Shown one piece after another: positions 1-11,551 of a stretch of DNA of 64,000 nucleotides. The translations under genes were made by a program, and so were the position numbers. The stretch covers positions 121,741,030 to 121,805,029 of the forward strand of contig CP136067.1 in assembly GCA_032622095.1 (NCBI GenBank), read 5' to 3'. Position 1 is the first letter of the stretch. The number at the start of each line of letters is the position of its first letter. A model generated the notes under the pieces. The model was not told the DNA's origin and did not search any database. It saw nothing but the letters and a program-made list of their open reading frames with translations. The DNA is from Siphonodentalium dalli. Taxonomy: Eukaryota; Mollusca; Scaphopoda; Gadilida; Siphonodentaliidae.

Positions 1-856
1 CGGTGTCCTTCTGTCTTATACATTTCACGTTCTATCTTGTTATTCAAACTTTCATTCTCTTTGAAGGCGAGGAAACCGCCGATATTGCACAACCCATCCT
101 TTTTAGCCGACACCCAAACTATGTCGAAAAATGAAAACATTTCTTGTGAAATCTCCAAAGGAGTTTTACATCTGTATCCAGCTTCACGTTGTTTGATAAA
201 CCACGAGTTTTCGGCGAATCTACAAGCATCAGCCATATACATGACGTCATATTTCTTACAGATATCAGCAACTGATCGTATATTCGACATACTTACTGGT
301 TGCCCACCAATGTTGTTGTTGGTTATTTGCATAATAACAATACTGGATTTCCCAACGCGATCAGCTAGATGTTGTTCCAATGCATCAGCGTCAATGTTTC
401 CATTAAATGGATTAGCTATCTCAGTAACGCAGTTTAGACTCACATGTCGACCGCCATAATCTAGACTATTCATATAGGTCGTTGGCCAGAAACTGTTACC
501 ATAACAGACGGTTTCTTTGGTAACCAAAACCTTGGACACGAGATTCTCCGCGCCGCGACCCTGATGAACCGGAAACACATGATGCATCCCGGTTATTCGT
601 TGAACTGTGGAAACAAACTTCTCGCAACTTGTTGCCTGCAAGTAGCTTTCGTCTCCTAGCAACATTGCTGACCATTGATTTTGACTCATTGCGTTGGTTC
701 CGGAATCTGTGAGAAGGTTAATGATTCCATATTTGGCAGGAACCTTGAAGACATTGTAACCAGCTTCTTTCAGTATTTTCGACCTTTCCGATCTGGTGCT
801 TGTTGGCAGCGGCTCAACCATTTTTATTCTGAACGGCTCCATTTTCCTTTGCAAAA
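1..856 (-). CDS. Tryptophanase / tyrosine phenol-lyase-like exon (partial, runs off left edge)
   Basis: The reverse strand is open from an ATG at 842 to base 1 (280 codons, no stop). The protein matches the PLP-dependent beta-eliminating lyases (tryptophanase, tyrosine phenol-lyase), which split tryptophan or tyrosine into indole or phenol plus pyruvate and ammonia. Visible motifs in order: EPFRIKMVEP (2-11), LLTDSGTNAMS (43-53), GDESY (63-67), HQGRGAEN (93-100), FNGNID (146-151), ITNNNIGGQPVSM (173-185), DACRFAENSWFIKQRE (205-220) and SAKKDGL (245-251). K248 aligns with the PLP lysine, D205 with the pyridine-N aspartate and R208 with the conserved arginine. Family members are ~460-470 aa, so about 60% is here. 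The exon starts after a clear acceptor at 857, so an upstream exon exists. The family is mainly bacterial, so this looks like an old, intron-containing transferred gene. I cannot decide between the two substrates; the N-terminal half reads closer to tyrosine phenol-lyase. Confidence 0.9.
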
Positions 857-905
857 CTGAAAGCAAAACGAGTGCATGGATTAGAGGTTTTTCATCGACA
901 GGCCA
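857..905 (-). other. 3' splice acceptor of the lyase-like exon
   Basis: Read on the minus strand, a branch-like CTAATC is followed by a pyrimidine-rich stretch and TTTGCTTTCAG, with the AG at 858-857. The exon then has 14 bases before the ATG at 842. This supports a genuine eukaryotic spliced gene rather than bacterial contamination. The upstream exon was not found. Confidence 0.65.
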
Positions 906-2257
906 TGGACAATATTCTTTATGACAAACACATATCGAAAATTTCATTTAACATGCACGTATTTAGCCAACTTCGTCCGATCTAATTATGAACTTCAGAA
1001 CAGAATGCATTGGACTATTAGTCTGGTCGACAAACTCAAATTTCCAAAATCTGATTTAAGCAAATTATTCTATTCAAAAAAGCGTCCATAATGGCAGTTG
1101 GCATCGAACGATATTGAATTTCTGTGGTAGGTGCACAAACTAATACCAAATTAGTAATAACATTAAATATACAGAAACAATTCTTTGTGAAAAATTGAAT
1201 AGCTAGTCCTATAAGAGTTAACAAACTCTAGAATTATGCGAGGAAGAATGATTTCAGAGTATATGAGGGAACGTTTTGATAAGAGGTGTACGAATTATCT
1301 ATACAGTACCGCACGAGAGCGCAATCGAAAGCAGAGTCTCATACAACGGTTACATTTGGACTTTTTGGGCGCCCATTAATTTAATTATATATATCGCAGT
1401 TTTATCTGTACTGTTCATCTGGAATCGTGTTATATATTGCCAAGTGTAGTATGTCAGAGTGAATGGTCAACGCAGAAATAATAGCTTCCTACGCTGATGC
1501 CATGATATTTAGCCCAAGTTCCTAGGTGGCATTGGTAAAATATTTTCAAACAACAAGCTACTGAAAACTGACTTGTGCATTGCGTGGTAGTATATTGCCA
1601 TTATAAAGTGCTGACTGAAGTAATTTGAACACAATTGTCTAATAAGAACCGGGTTGGTAGCAGCATGAAAATTAGTCTCAAATAAATGTATGATTTACCG
1701 TTCGTTGGGGTGCTAATCTATTGAAGAGATGAGTGATTCTTTACAGTATAATCAGAATTACGACATTATGTGTATGGTTTATTATTACGGAGAGTGTTGA
1801 AAATTCCGTAAATGTAAAGAGTAATTATACCGCAAGGGTGTGCGCTTCACTTTCTCCGTTACATTCAATAATTAATCATCATTCCGAATGAAACTACCAC
1901 GTACTGTGTGGCGAAAAATCACTTAGTGTGTTGCATACCCGACTGTTGTGTGCATTTTAAGCAGAAAACCAAACTCTAAAGACGTAAATCATTGGGTTTA
2001 ACTTGTGTTGCAGTGACACCGATAAATCATTCAGATGATCAGTTCTAATGATATGTGTACCTTTAAAGATATCTAACAACATACTTGTAATATACCAATG
2101 TGTATTTTCACTTATATGTGGTTTCCGATATGATGTTTTGGTCGTAACATGGCTTGGAGTTGCGGCCATTTTGACAGCCATTTTATGGCCGCGATTGCAT
2201 TATTTTCTGTCCTTGTCATTAAAATCGGTCACGTAATCTGATTTCACACGAACTGGT
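906..2257. other. No gene recognised
   Basis: AT-rich sequence, presumably intron or 5' flank of the lyase-like gene on the minus strand. Short open frames here (for example 1036-1224 and 1957-2181, minus) have no recognisable domains and look like chance. Confidence 0.5.
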
Positions 2258-2269
2258 TTATATCAGACT

Positions 2270-2600
2270 AGAAGGTGACCCGACTTCGTCCGGGCTATTC
2301 AAAAACCAAATTTCAAGTCGATTGCTCCATCCGTTTCCTAGATCTGGTCTGCGCATGCGCGAAGCTGGTGTCGCGCGTGCTCGGCGACCCGATAAAATTC
2401 GTATCCGGGGCAAGATACATTCACATACCAAATTTAAAGTCAATATCTCAACCCGTTTCCGAGATCTCGTCTGCGCATGCGCGAAGCTGGCGTCGCACGT
2501 GCTCGGCGACCCGATAAAATTCGTATCCGGGGCAAGATACATTCACATACCAAATTTCAAGTCGATAGCTACACCCGTTTTCGAGATATATAGCCCAATG
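2270..2600. repeat. ~122-bp tandem repeat, about 2.5 copies
   Basis: The motif CTGCGCATGCGCGAAGCTGG recurs at 2349 and 2471 (period 122). The segments GGCGACCCGATAAAATTCGT and ATACATTCACATACCAAATT repeat with the same spacing. Copies are about 90% identical. The phrase 'ATACCAAATTTCA..TCGA' links it to the element just downstream, so this is probably part of a dispersed retroposon family. Open frames here are by-products of the repeat. Confidence 0.8.
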
Positions 2601-2935
2601 TCATTTGCGGATACCTCGGCCGGTGATGAGTTAACGCGACACAGTCAAATGCATCGGCAGGGTGAGAGTTAACGTTATCTAACTTTATGACCTCTGACGA
2701 CGTCATAGAAATTACGCATTGATTTTATCCTGATAAAAGCATCGTACCACTTGTACCTAATAATTGAGGCAGATAACTAAAACGGATACATACATATTAT
2801 ATATCGTTGGAAAGATGAAGCCACACAGATTCTAACCGTGCAAATTATATGACTGGCAATTTATTATTCGCGCTATATCGAATCGATTTGTGAGCACCGA
2901 ACTGAAATATATTAGCGCAAAAACGGCGTAAAAAT

Positions 2936-3122
2936 AGATTTGACCTCCGCACGTGAAAAGTTGACCTCGCACGGACAAATAAATATGCCTATGTTCGTCT
3001 CCGGCCGAAAATACCCTAAAATACCAAATTTCATCGAAATTGGCTTAGTCGTTTTCGAGTCCATCGATTTCAAACACACACACACACACACACACAAACA
3101 AACAAACACATACACACACAGA
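2936..3122 (+). repeat. Retroposon-like 3' end with (CA)n tail
   Basis: The block contains AAATACCCTAAAATACCAAA and the phrase ATCGAAATTGGCTTAGTCG, then runs into CACACACA / CAAACAAA simple sequence at 3073-3122. This layout (a 'which should fit the host' conserved block followed by a short microsatellite tail) is typical of SINE or RTE-like 3' ends in invertebrates. The clade is inferred, not proven. Confidence 0.5.
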
Positions 3123-3180
3123 TCTTTCAAAATATATAATAGATGGAGGAGTAAGGCGTGCTGGTGTCGATGAAGAGGGA

Positions 3181-3769
3181 TATTGTGTAAAAACCTACTT
3201 CCCAAGGTCGGAAAATGGGATTTTTTTTTAAATTGCAGTTAAAAAATGATCAGAGCGGATTTTAGCGGATTTCGGATATGTTATTGAGGATATTATTCAT
3301 CTTCAAAATTTTCGGGCCCGCCACCCCCAAACCTGCAAAAAATATTAGTTGACACCCCCCAAATTTCACTAATTTTGGTCCGAAACCTCATAAAACCCTA
3401 CATATATTGCTAATACTACTGGTAACTTATCACATTTATCCAAATTACTGTTTAACCAGTTTTAGAACCAAGTTTTAATGAAACATTAAAACAAAATCAA
3501 ATGCTGAATACCTATCAGTCGTATGCCAGAGTATGCTTGGTCAGCCTATGTGGTCAAATTCCACACTGATAAATGGAAATTATAATACATCGATGTAGTG
3601 GACAAATATAGTAACCATTCATAACCTGATAGATGCTGCATATACCAGCTTGCTTAATAGTATAATACATACTATGCACCCAATGTTACACAAAATGTTA
3701 AACATATCCAGTGAGATATTATTTTCCCATTCATGCTACCTTATTACATGAACCGAGCATATGTTTGAA
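3181..3769. other. No gene recognised
   Basis: Low-complexity T-rich and C-rich stretches near 3220-3360, then AT-rich unique-looking DNA. No coding signal on either strand. Confidence 0.5.
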
Positions 3770-3774
3770 TATAA

Positions 3775-4060
3775 CGTTTGGTGACGATCGGGTGGCCTGC
3801 AGGGTGTGCCGAAGGATTTAGTCATACAAATAGTAAACCCATGATGGCCGCTAGCGGCCATGCTTTTCAACAAATATCGGTCATAATAGGAGGCTCACAT
3901 CTGGAGGTCACCCCGAAGATCCGTAAGAAGTTTTGTGGTGATCGGATGAGGGATGTGGTCTGTACGCTGTGCCAAAGGATTTAGTCATCAAAGAGTAAAA
4001 TCCAAGATGGCAGCCGGTGGTCATGTTTTTCATCGAAAATCGTTCAAATTCGACAGCATG
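3775..4060 (+). repeat. 'Aatccaagatggc' dispersed repeat, two monomers
   Basis: Two related ~170-190-bp units. Each contains GGTGATCGGATGAGGGATGT or a close variant, then TGCCAAAGGATTTAGTCAT, then AAATCCAAGATGGCAGCCGG followed by a CATGTTTT. The same family recurs at 35,400-35,830, 39,470-39,700, 40,420-40,580 and 43,735-44,350. Where complete, it ends in GACGGACGGACAGACG, so it is probably the 3' part of a non-LTR (RTE-like) retroposon. Confidence 0.7.
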
Positions 4061-4926
4061 CATACACAGAAACATGCAGCCTTGACCAATTCAGCTATGT
4101 ATTGCTTTATATAGTGCGTTTATCTGTCGATTTGAATCATAATAATACAATGATTTTAGGTAGTCGACTAATGGTTACAGTTAATCGACGAAGAGGTTAC
4201 ATATTTTTCTATGCGATCAACTAAAGTGGTACAGTCGAGTTCATCCTAAAACATCTATTATCTGAACAACAATTTATTGATACGTGTTCCAACCGACTAC
4301 TCTACACAAGACTAATGTTCACACACTAGAATGTGCTCACATTGTGCAGCTTGAATTTAAAGGGGCTTCCCAGGATAACATTTTATATTCAGGTGCCAAC
4401 TAAAAGAGGAATATATATATTTGCAACATTATTTCATATGCTTAATTTTGTTGGATATATATCTTTAGCCATCAATCTAGATATTGGGAAATATATATTT
4501 GCTAGCAGATATGAAAATTTAGTGTGTGAAAACGTCGTTTGTACAAAAGTACCGCAGTCTAAATAGGCGAATATATTTTTAAATCAGAAGAAAGTATTAG
4601 CATATAATCCGAGGAAAGGAAAATCCTCGACTACAATCTTACGCACTGTAATCATGGCATGTATGTGTACGACGAAGAACAATTGGGGGAAAAGACTTAC
4701 TTGTTAATGGAGATGTCTGATTGAGATGATTCGACAATATTTTGGCGACTTAATTCAAGACGGAACTGGTCTGAGATGGTCGTACAGCCAATGAGAATCC
4801 GCCATGCGTAGTTTATATTTATGTATTTATGCATACAATATGTCGTATCAGAACAAGGTCAGAACAGTCGGTATATGGGACGATTTAACAATCAATACAC
4901 ATCGGATTCAGGGACATACATAAACA
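4061..4926. other. No gene recognised
   Basis: AT-rich DNA with several small imperfect inverted motifs around ATTAGTCGACT / AGTCGACTAAT at 4150-4300. No supported coding region. Confidence 0.45.
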
Positions 4927-5029
4927 AGAAAACCAATGTCAGAAATGGTAACGCGCTCAAGATCATATATTATATACCCATGATTGTAATTATAGAATAT
5001 AAAATATATTGGTTTTGCGAATGACCAAC

Positions 5030-5877
5030 TCAGAATTCCGTTAAGATAACAATAACATCCAGCACCTAATTAACGAACCGGCGGCCGACTTGGTCGTCTC
5101 CGACCACAACCCCCAGTGGGCTGCAGAACGAAATATGTCTATAAAAGTTTAAATATAAGACTTACAAATTATCTTTTTCATTTCTTTTATTTGTAATTGA
5201 CATAGCTTGTCACAAACCAAAAATCAACATTATTGACATAATAATGTAAAGGACAATAAACGAAATTGAAATTATCAACTACACCTTTTACCGGACTCGG
5301 CCTCCGGTTCGCAGTTCGACTTTTAATCCTCCCAAAAAATACCATTATCTATAAATAAAACGCCCAGCGAACCATAAAAATGTGGTCATTAATATCAGGG
5401 ACCATTATATGACGCTATACAGAGCGAGACACTTGGTTTAAATTTTGGAATTGCAATTAGTGCTCTGATCAGGCCCATGACGTGCCAGTGGATCTGAATA
5501 CCCATGTCAATGCGTATGGCCGCCGCTCATGTGTCAGGTTTATTACGCGCGCCGCGTGTATAACTGGTGGCGATATACTCGTTACCCGTGGGGGCTGACA
5601 TTATCAATGGGTGATATATTTATAGAATGGGAATTTTGGGATGATTAAAAGTCAAACTGCGAGCTGGAGGCCGATTCCAGTAAAAGGCGTAGTTGGGGAA
5701 TTTAAATTTCGTTTATTGTCGTTAATCAATGTTGATTAATGTTGATTTTTGGTTTGTGATAAACTATACCGGGTATGTCAATTACAAATCATTGTGGTTG
5801 TGGTCGGAAACGATCGAGTCGAACGCCGGTTCGTTAATTAGGTGCTGGTTGTTATTGTTATTTTAACGAAATTCTGA
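5030..5877. mobile_element. Foldback element, ~850 bp with long inverted arms
   Basis: The left arm (5030-5372) and right arm (5608-5877) are inverted copies. Both ends carry CAGAATT.CGTTAA then ATAACAATAACA and CAGCACCTAATTAACGAACC. Further in, both arms hold TCACAAACCAAAAATCAAC and GACAATAAACGAAATT. Arms are about 80-85% identical with indels. No transposase ORF lies in the ~235-bp centre, so it is non-autonomous. No clean target duplication is seen. Confidence 0.75.
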
Positions 5878-5880
5878 GAA

Positions 5881-6467
5881 TGGTGGACCACAATATCTAA
5901 ATCAAGCAAGTACGCATTTTACCGGATTATAAAGCCAAACTTTGAAACGGAGAATTATCTAACCTTAGATGATAACAAATCAGTTAACTATATTATGGCC
6001 TTCCGGACAAGAAACCACAAACTCCCTATAGAACATGGTACTTGGACAAATACGAATTACTCAGACCGAAATTGCACACTATGTAATCTTGAAATCGGCG
6101 ACGAATATCACATGGTACTGAACTGTAGGGAACGTAATGAACTTAGAATAAAATACATGAAACCCTACTATACTACCAGAGACCTAACACTCACAAACTA
6201 ACCGCTCTTTTCAACTCCCGAAATCAAAAGACAGTTAAAATGTATCAGTATTTATTAAGAAGATCCTAGAAATAGTCAGGTCCGCCTAAGGCTTATTACC
6301 ACCCCCCTGACATACTGAAACAACCGAATACCGTCCAACATTTCTATATTCTATTATTATGCCATATATAATATATACATGTATACCTGTACTGAAATAT
6401 ATTGTATACTATATCCTTATATGTAATGTCTTAACTTGACGATCAGAATAAACTAATTGAATTGAAC
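5881..6467 (+). pseudogene. 5'-truncated LINE, ORF2 C-terminus plus 3' UTR
   Basis: The frame from ~5883 reads SKSSKYAFYRIIKPNF, then FRTRNHKLPIEHGTW at 6001, then a zinc-knuckle-like CTLCNLEIGDEYHMVLNC (Cys-x2-Cys...His...Cys). It matches the end of the 27.97-29.50 kb ORF closely (FRTRNHKLPVEQGSW...CTLCNLELGDEYHIILKC) and the degenerate LINE at 29.6-33.4 kb. It is followed by a 3' UTR ending AATAAACTAATTGAATTGAA. It is 5'-truncated, as expected for target-primed reverse transcription. Open frame 5995-6201, with a frameshift or stop after it. Confidence 0.8.
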
Positions 6468-6559
6468 CAATATATTTTATCTACAATTACAATCTTGGGT
6501 TTATAATATATGATCTTGAGCGCGTTACCATTTCTGACATTGGTTTTCTTGTAACTAAT

Positions 6560-7310
6560 TATGTAGTCGTATTATTAGAAATCATACGGACGGCATACAC
6601 TACGTTATCTGAGGCAGAGAACCGAGCCCTCGGCAGAGAATCGGGGCGCCCAGCAGAGAATCGGAATCGGAAAGTAAAAAGTCAATTTCTATGCATTTCG
6701 GGATAAGTTTTTACCTTTCTTTTTACACATACTGATGGCCAGTGACTGTAACTTCACGATAGCGCTATGAAACTCACGAAACACTGTTCTAATGTTGTTA
6801 TTTTACGTTTTCATGTAATCACGTGTAAGGGTGCGTTCATACATTGGCAAGTTTGCACGGTATGGTTTGCAGGTATTTGGTCGTAGAAAACGACATTGTG
6901 TCAGAATATGAACACAAACATGTATATAAAATGCATCTGTACCACAGCCAACTACGTGAGAAGTAAAATATCTGTAGTGCCACCTGTAGCGATGCTATCG
7001 GAATTTTCCTGTAAATAGCATACAATTATCTCGCAAGAATCAATCATACAGTTATTTGAAGGCTAATAATGCCAGTAGCACCGTTACAAGTGGAACTACA
7101 GAAATGTTACTGATCATGTCGTTCGCTTTGGTAAAGATGCATGTCATAATTATATGCATGGTTCCGTTCATATTCTGACTTGTTTCGATCTCCGGGTGGG
7201 TAACAAATGCGATCAGTACTAAGTAAAATTTCAGGATTCAGACGACCACGGGCCACTAAATCATGATCATGATTGTCCAATTGGTAAATTGCAATAAACG
7301 AGATCACTGA
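6560..7310. other. No gene recognised
   Basis: Contains three closely spaced copies of CAGAGAATCGG-like motifs at 6610-6670. The small open frames at 6837-7025 and 7107-7307 (minus) show no recognisable features. Confidence 0.4.
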
Positions 7311-7313
7311 GTC

Positions 7314-7530
7314 GCAGCCGTATTGGATTCATCCAGCTCCGTTCAGTGGTTTCAGAGATTCATACAGCCCCGGTTCCGTGATTTCGCTGCTACATGCAGG
7401 TCAAAGTTATGGAGTAGTTTTTCCATATATGGAAGTCATGAATAATTCATGACTGCTATTCCAGAACTTTGATCTGTAGCACTAAAACTACGGAACCGGA
7501 CCTGCTGGATCCAATATGGCCGTATACACT
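7314..7530. repeat. Imperfect palindrome (foldback MITE-like)
   Basis: The left half 'CCGTATTGGATTCATCCAG ... CCGGTTCCGTGATTTCGCTG ... GTCAAAGTTATGGA' reappears inverted in the right half (TCCATATATGG, TCATGAATAATTCATGA, CGGAACCGG, GGATCCAATATGGCCGTATA). It is centred near 7430-7450. Arms are about 100 bp and ~75-80% matched. No ORF. Confidence 0.55.
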
Positions 7531-7539
7531 AAGCGGGCT

Positions 7540-8499
7540 CCAAACCCATCTGCTCAGTTGATGAGGTACGTTGTAACACCTTAAATGGACATGAATGCTT
7601 TCGCAGTGGGTAAATGTGAAAAAATGACGAGAACTCGCATGTTGAAATAATGGCTATGTGATCTATCATGTTATTGAATTGTTCAATGTGGAAGTCAATA
7701 TGGAAGTTGAAAATCTAGGTTTTACTTGTCATGTCCTGACTCTATACCTGTATAAACACCTTCATAATTTGACCAGAAAACCGCTGTTGATAAAATGACA
7801 GAAATGTTTAGGCAACACGCAACATTTCGTAACTGGAAAGGTATTAACAATATATGCGACGACCGTGTGTCCCTTTAGTGCGTATAATGGTGACGACTCT
7901 AGTCAAACTCCATGCATGCAGGGTTTACCTCCCTTTGTGACTCGGTAAGACCGCTGCTATCGGCGACATTTTACCCACAATTGGTGGACTTGGTGGCGAT
8001 ATTAAAATATATACTAAGCGAGCAGAGCAAAATGTTTCCCTTATTAAGCACACAAAATATCGAACAAAATGTGTGTGGTTTCGTACCTTAAGTTTGAAAA
8101 GTCCCACTAGAACCAAAGAACTATATTTCGAAACGGTGTGATTTGGTTCTCCGATTATTCGCCATTTTGTTTGGAAAATCCCGCGCTAAATATAGAAACG
8201 ACAGACTAGTACCCAAACGGTGACAGAGTCGGAAATGAAGTATGCTGGTGCGCTCTGGTTGAGATTGGGCTCTATACTTTTTCCACAAAAAAGAAGGGTG
8301 GTATACAGAGCTTGACGGCGATGACTATATGGAGGAAAAGTTGGATGGTCTCGTGTAGGGTGACAGGGGTGCCCATGTAGGGTGACAAGGAGGATGATCA
8401 CGGTGGTGACAGGGAGAACGACGCGGATGGTTACATGGAGGAACACACGGATGGTCACCCATATACAAATGTACCTGGGTAAATCTTGGTGTTTACCTA
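7540..8499. other. No gene recognised
   Basis: AT-rich up to ~8160. 8300-8460 is rich in GTGACAGGG / GGTGACA motifs that resemble the flanks of the 21.1 kb and 40.6 kb regions, suggesting an ancient shared repeat. The minus-strand open frame 8186-8527 is not recognisable. Confidence 0.4.
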
Positions 8500-8825
8500 G
8501 GTATACCCCTGATGAACCCCTGTACATGTAGGTTTTACCCTGGTTCCACCCAGGTCACACCCAGGTTACACCCAGGTAAATCAGGGCTTTATAAAGATTT
8601 ACCCTGGTGTTTTCTATATATGTTAGGTTAAACCCCAGTTTACCCGGGTTTTTACGGATATAATTTAGAAAAACGCTGTCACACCCGGGTGGTATTTAGA
8701 CCCAGGTTATCCGGAGTATTTACACCCAGGTATTTACACCAGGTTTTCGCCCTGGTATTTACTACAGTGTTCACCCGGATATATACACCTGTGGTATTTT
8801 GTTAAACTGTATAATCTGCACTTGA
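8500..8825. repeat. Degenerate ACCCAGGT-type minisatellite
   Basis: Many copies of CACCCAGGT, ACCCGGGT and ACCCTGGT at irregular 13-30 base spacing, directly abutting the 45-bp satellite. The same motif dominates 20,470-21,140. The motif relation is seen directly; common origin is inferred. Confidence 0.65.
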
Positions 8826-8831
8826 AATTAC

Positions 8832-11551
8832 CGTATTAACCCGTTCTATATTACAGCATCATTGGCGTGTAGTTAACCATTATTAACCATTCTATATTAA
8901 AGCATTAATTGACAGGTAGTTACCTTATTAACCCTTTCTATAGTAAGTAACATTGGTGAGTAGTTACAGTATTAACCCATTCTATATTAAAGCATCATTG
9001 ACGTGAAGTTACCTTATTAACCCTTTCTGTATTAAAGCATCATTGACGTGTAGTTACCTTATTAACCCTTTCTATATTAAAACATAATTGATGTGTAGTT
9101 ACCATGTTAACCCTTTCTATATTATAGCATCATTGACGGATAGTTGCCTTATTAACTCTGTATATACAAAATTATCATTGTCGTGTATAATTACCTTATC
9201 CATTTCTATACTAAGTACCATTGGCGTGTAGTTACCTTATTAACCCTTTCTATATTAAAGCATTCATTGACAGGTAGTTACCTTATGAACCCTTTCTATA
9301 CTTAATATTATTGGTGAGTAGTTGCATTATTAACCCTTTCTATATTAAATCGCCATTGACGGGTAGTTACCTTATTAACAATTTTTGTATTAAAGCATCA
9401 TTGACGTGTAGTTACCTTATTATAACCCTTTCTATATTAAAGCATCATTGACGTGTAATTACCATATTAACCATTTCTATATTAAAGAATTATTGCCGGG
9501 TAGTTACATTATTAACCCGTTCTTTAAAATTATCATTGGTGAGTAGTTACCATATTAACCCTTTCTATATTAAAGCATCATTGACGTGAAGTTACCTTAT
9601 TAACCCTTTCTATATTAAAGCACCATTGATGTGTAGTTACCTTATTAACCCTTTCTATATTAAAACATCATTGACGTGTGGTTACCATGTTAACCCTTTC
9701 AATATTAAAGCACCATTGACGGATAGTTGCCTTATTAACCCTGTATATACTAAAGTACCATTGTCGTGTAGTTACCTTATTAACCCTTCATATACATTGA
9801 CGTGTAGTTACCTTATTAACCCTTTCTATATTAAAGCATTAATTGACAGGCAGTTACCTTATTAACCCTTTCTATACTAAGTATCATTGGCATGTAGTTA
9901 CCTTATTAACCATTTCTATATTAAAGCATTAATTGCCAGGTAGTTACCTTAAACAACCCGTTCTATACTAAGTATCATAGATGAGTAGTTACATTATTAA
10001 CCATTTCTATACTAAATCGCCATTGACGGGTAATTACCTTATTAACCATTTGTGTATCAAAGCATCGTTGACGTGCAGTACCATATTATAACCCTTTCTA
10101 TATTAAAGCATCATTGACGGATAGTTACCATATTAACCCTTTCTATATTAAAGTACCATGGGCGTGTAATTACCTTATTAACCCTTTCTATGTTGAAGCA
10201 ATAATTGACAGGTAGGCCCTAGTTACCTTATTAACCCTTTCTATAATAAGTGTCATTGGTGATTAGTTACATTATTAACCCTTTCTACAATAAAGCATCA
10301 TTGACATGAAGTTACCTTATTAACCATTTCTGTATTAAAGAATTATTGACGTGTAGTTACCTTATTAACCCTTTCTATATTAAAGTATCATTGACGGGTA
10401 GTTTCCTTATTAACCATGTATATACCTAAGTATCAGTGTCGTGTAGTTACCTTATTAACCCTTTCTATACTAAGTATCATTGACGTGTAGTTACCTTATT
10501 AACCCTTTCTATATAAAAGCACCATTGATGGGTAGTTACCTTATTAACCATTTTTGTATTGAGGCATCATTGGCGTGTAATTACCTTATTAACCCTTTCT
10601 ATATTGAAGCAATAATTGACAGGTAGGCCCTAGTTACCTTATTAACCCTTTCTATAATAAGTGTCATTGGAGATTAGTTACATTATTAACCCTTTCTACA
10701 ATAAAGCATCATTGACATGAAGTTACCCTTAACCATTTCTGTATTAAAAAATTATTGACGTGTAGTTACCTTATTAACCCTTTCTATATTGAGACATCAT
10801 TTACGTGTAGTTACCATGTTAACCCTTTCTATATTAAAGTATCATTGACGGGTAGTTGCCTTGTTAACCCTGTATATACCTACTAGTAAGTATCAGTGTC
10901 GTGTAGTTACCTTATTAACCCTTTCTATACTAAGTATCATTGGCGGTTAGTTACCTTATTAACCCGTTATATACTAAGTATCATTGACGTGTAGTTACCT
11001 TATTAACCCTTTCTATATAAATGCACCATTGATGGGTAGTTACATTATTGACCATTTTTGTATTGAAGCATCATTGGCGTGTAGTTACCTTATTAACCCT
11101 TTCTATATTAAAGCATCATTGACATGTAGTTATCATATTAGCCAGTTCTATATTAAAGCATCATTGACGGTAGTTACCATAGTAACCCTTTCTATATTAA
11201 AGCACCATTGGCGTGTAATTACCATATTAACCCTTTCTATATTAAAACATCATTGTCGTGTAGTTACTCTATTAGCTCTTTCTATATTAAAGCATCATTG
11301 ACGTGTAGAACTTTATCTTATTAACCCTTTCTTTATTAAAGCATTATTGACATGTAATTACCTTATTAACCCTTTCTATATTGAAGCATCATTGACAAGA
11401 AGTTAAATTATTAACCTTTCTATACTAAGTATCATTGCCGTGTAGTTAGTTACCTTATTAACCCTTTCTATATTAAGACGTCGGTCATTGACAGGTAGTT
11501 ACCTTATTAACCATTTCTGTATTCAAGCATCATTGGCGAGTAGTTACCGTA
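8832..11551. repeat. 45-bp satellite array, about 60 copies
   Basis: The unit is ACCTTATTAACCCTTTCTAT followed by ATTAAAGCATCATTGACGTG and TAGTT (45 bases in all). Copies diverge by 5-20% and by small indels, and some copies are truncated. Because 45 is divisible by three, long repetitive frames such as YLINPFYIKASLT arise (for example 9626-9865, 10,984-11,301); these are artefacts. Two larger duplicated blocks are visible: 10,200-10,330 and 10,610-10,730 share the same variant sub-pattern (ATAATTGACAGGTAGGCCCT), so the array grew partly by higher-order duplication. Confidence 0.95.

Larger units (their letters stand above)
4927..6552. mobile_element. Nested insertion bounded by ~88-bp inverted repeats
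   Basis: The left arm 4927-5015 is the reverse complement of the right arm 6469-6552, sharing ATGATCTTGAGCGCGTTACC and CATTTCTGACATTGGTTTTC. Between the arms lie a foldback element (5030-5877) and a 5'-truncated LINE fragment (5881-6467). The simplest reading is an older inverted-repeat element that received a LINE and later a foldback element; the order of events is inferred. Confidence 0.65.

Noticed and set aside
37-860. Plus-strand frames 37-459 and 675-860
   Set aside because: They are shadows of the lyase-like exon on the minus strand.
9626-11301. Repetitive proteins with YLINPFYIKA units
   Set aside because: Products of the 45-bp satellite, whose unit is a multiple of three; frames break wherever copies have indels.
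8832-11551. CRISPR array
   Set aside because: The whole 45-bp unit is repeated with no unique spacers, and the context is eukaryotic.
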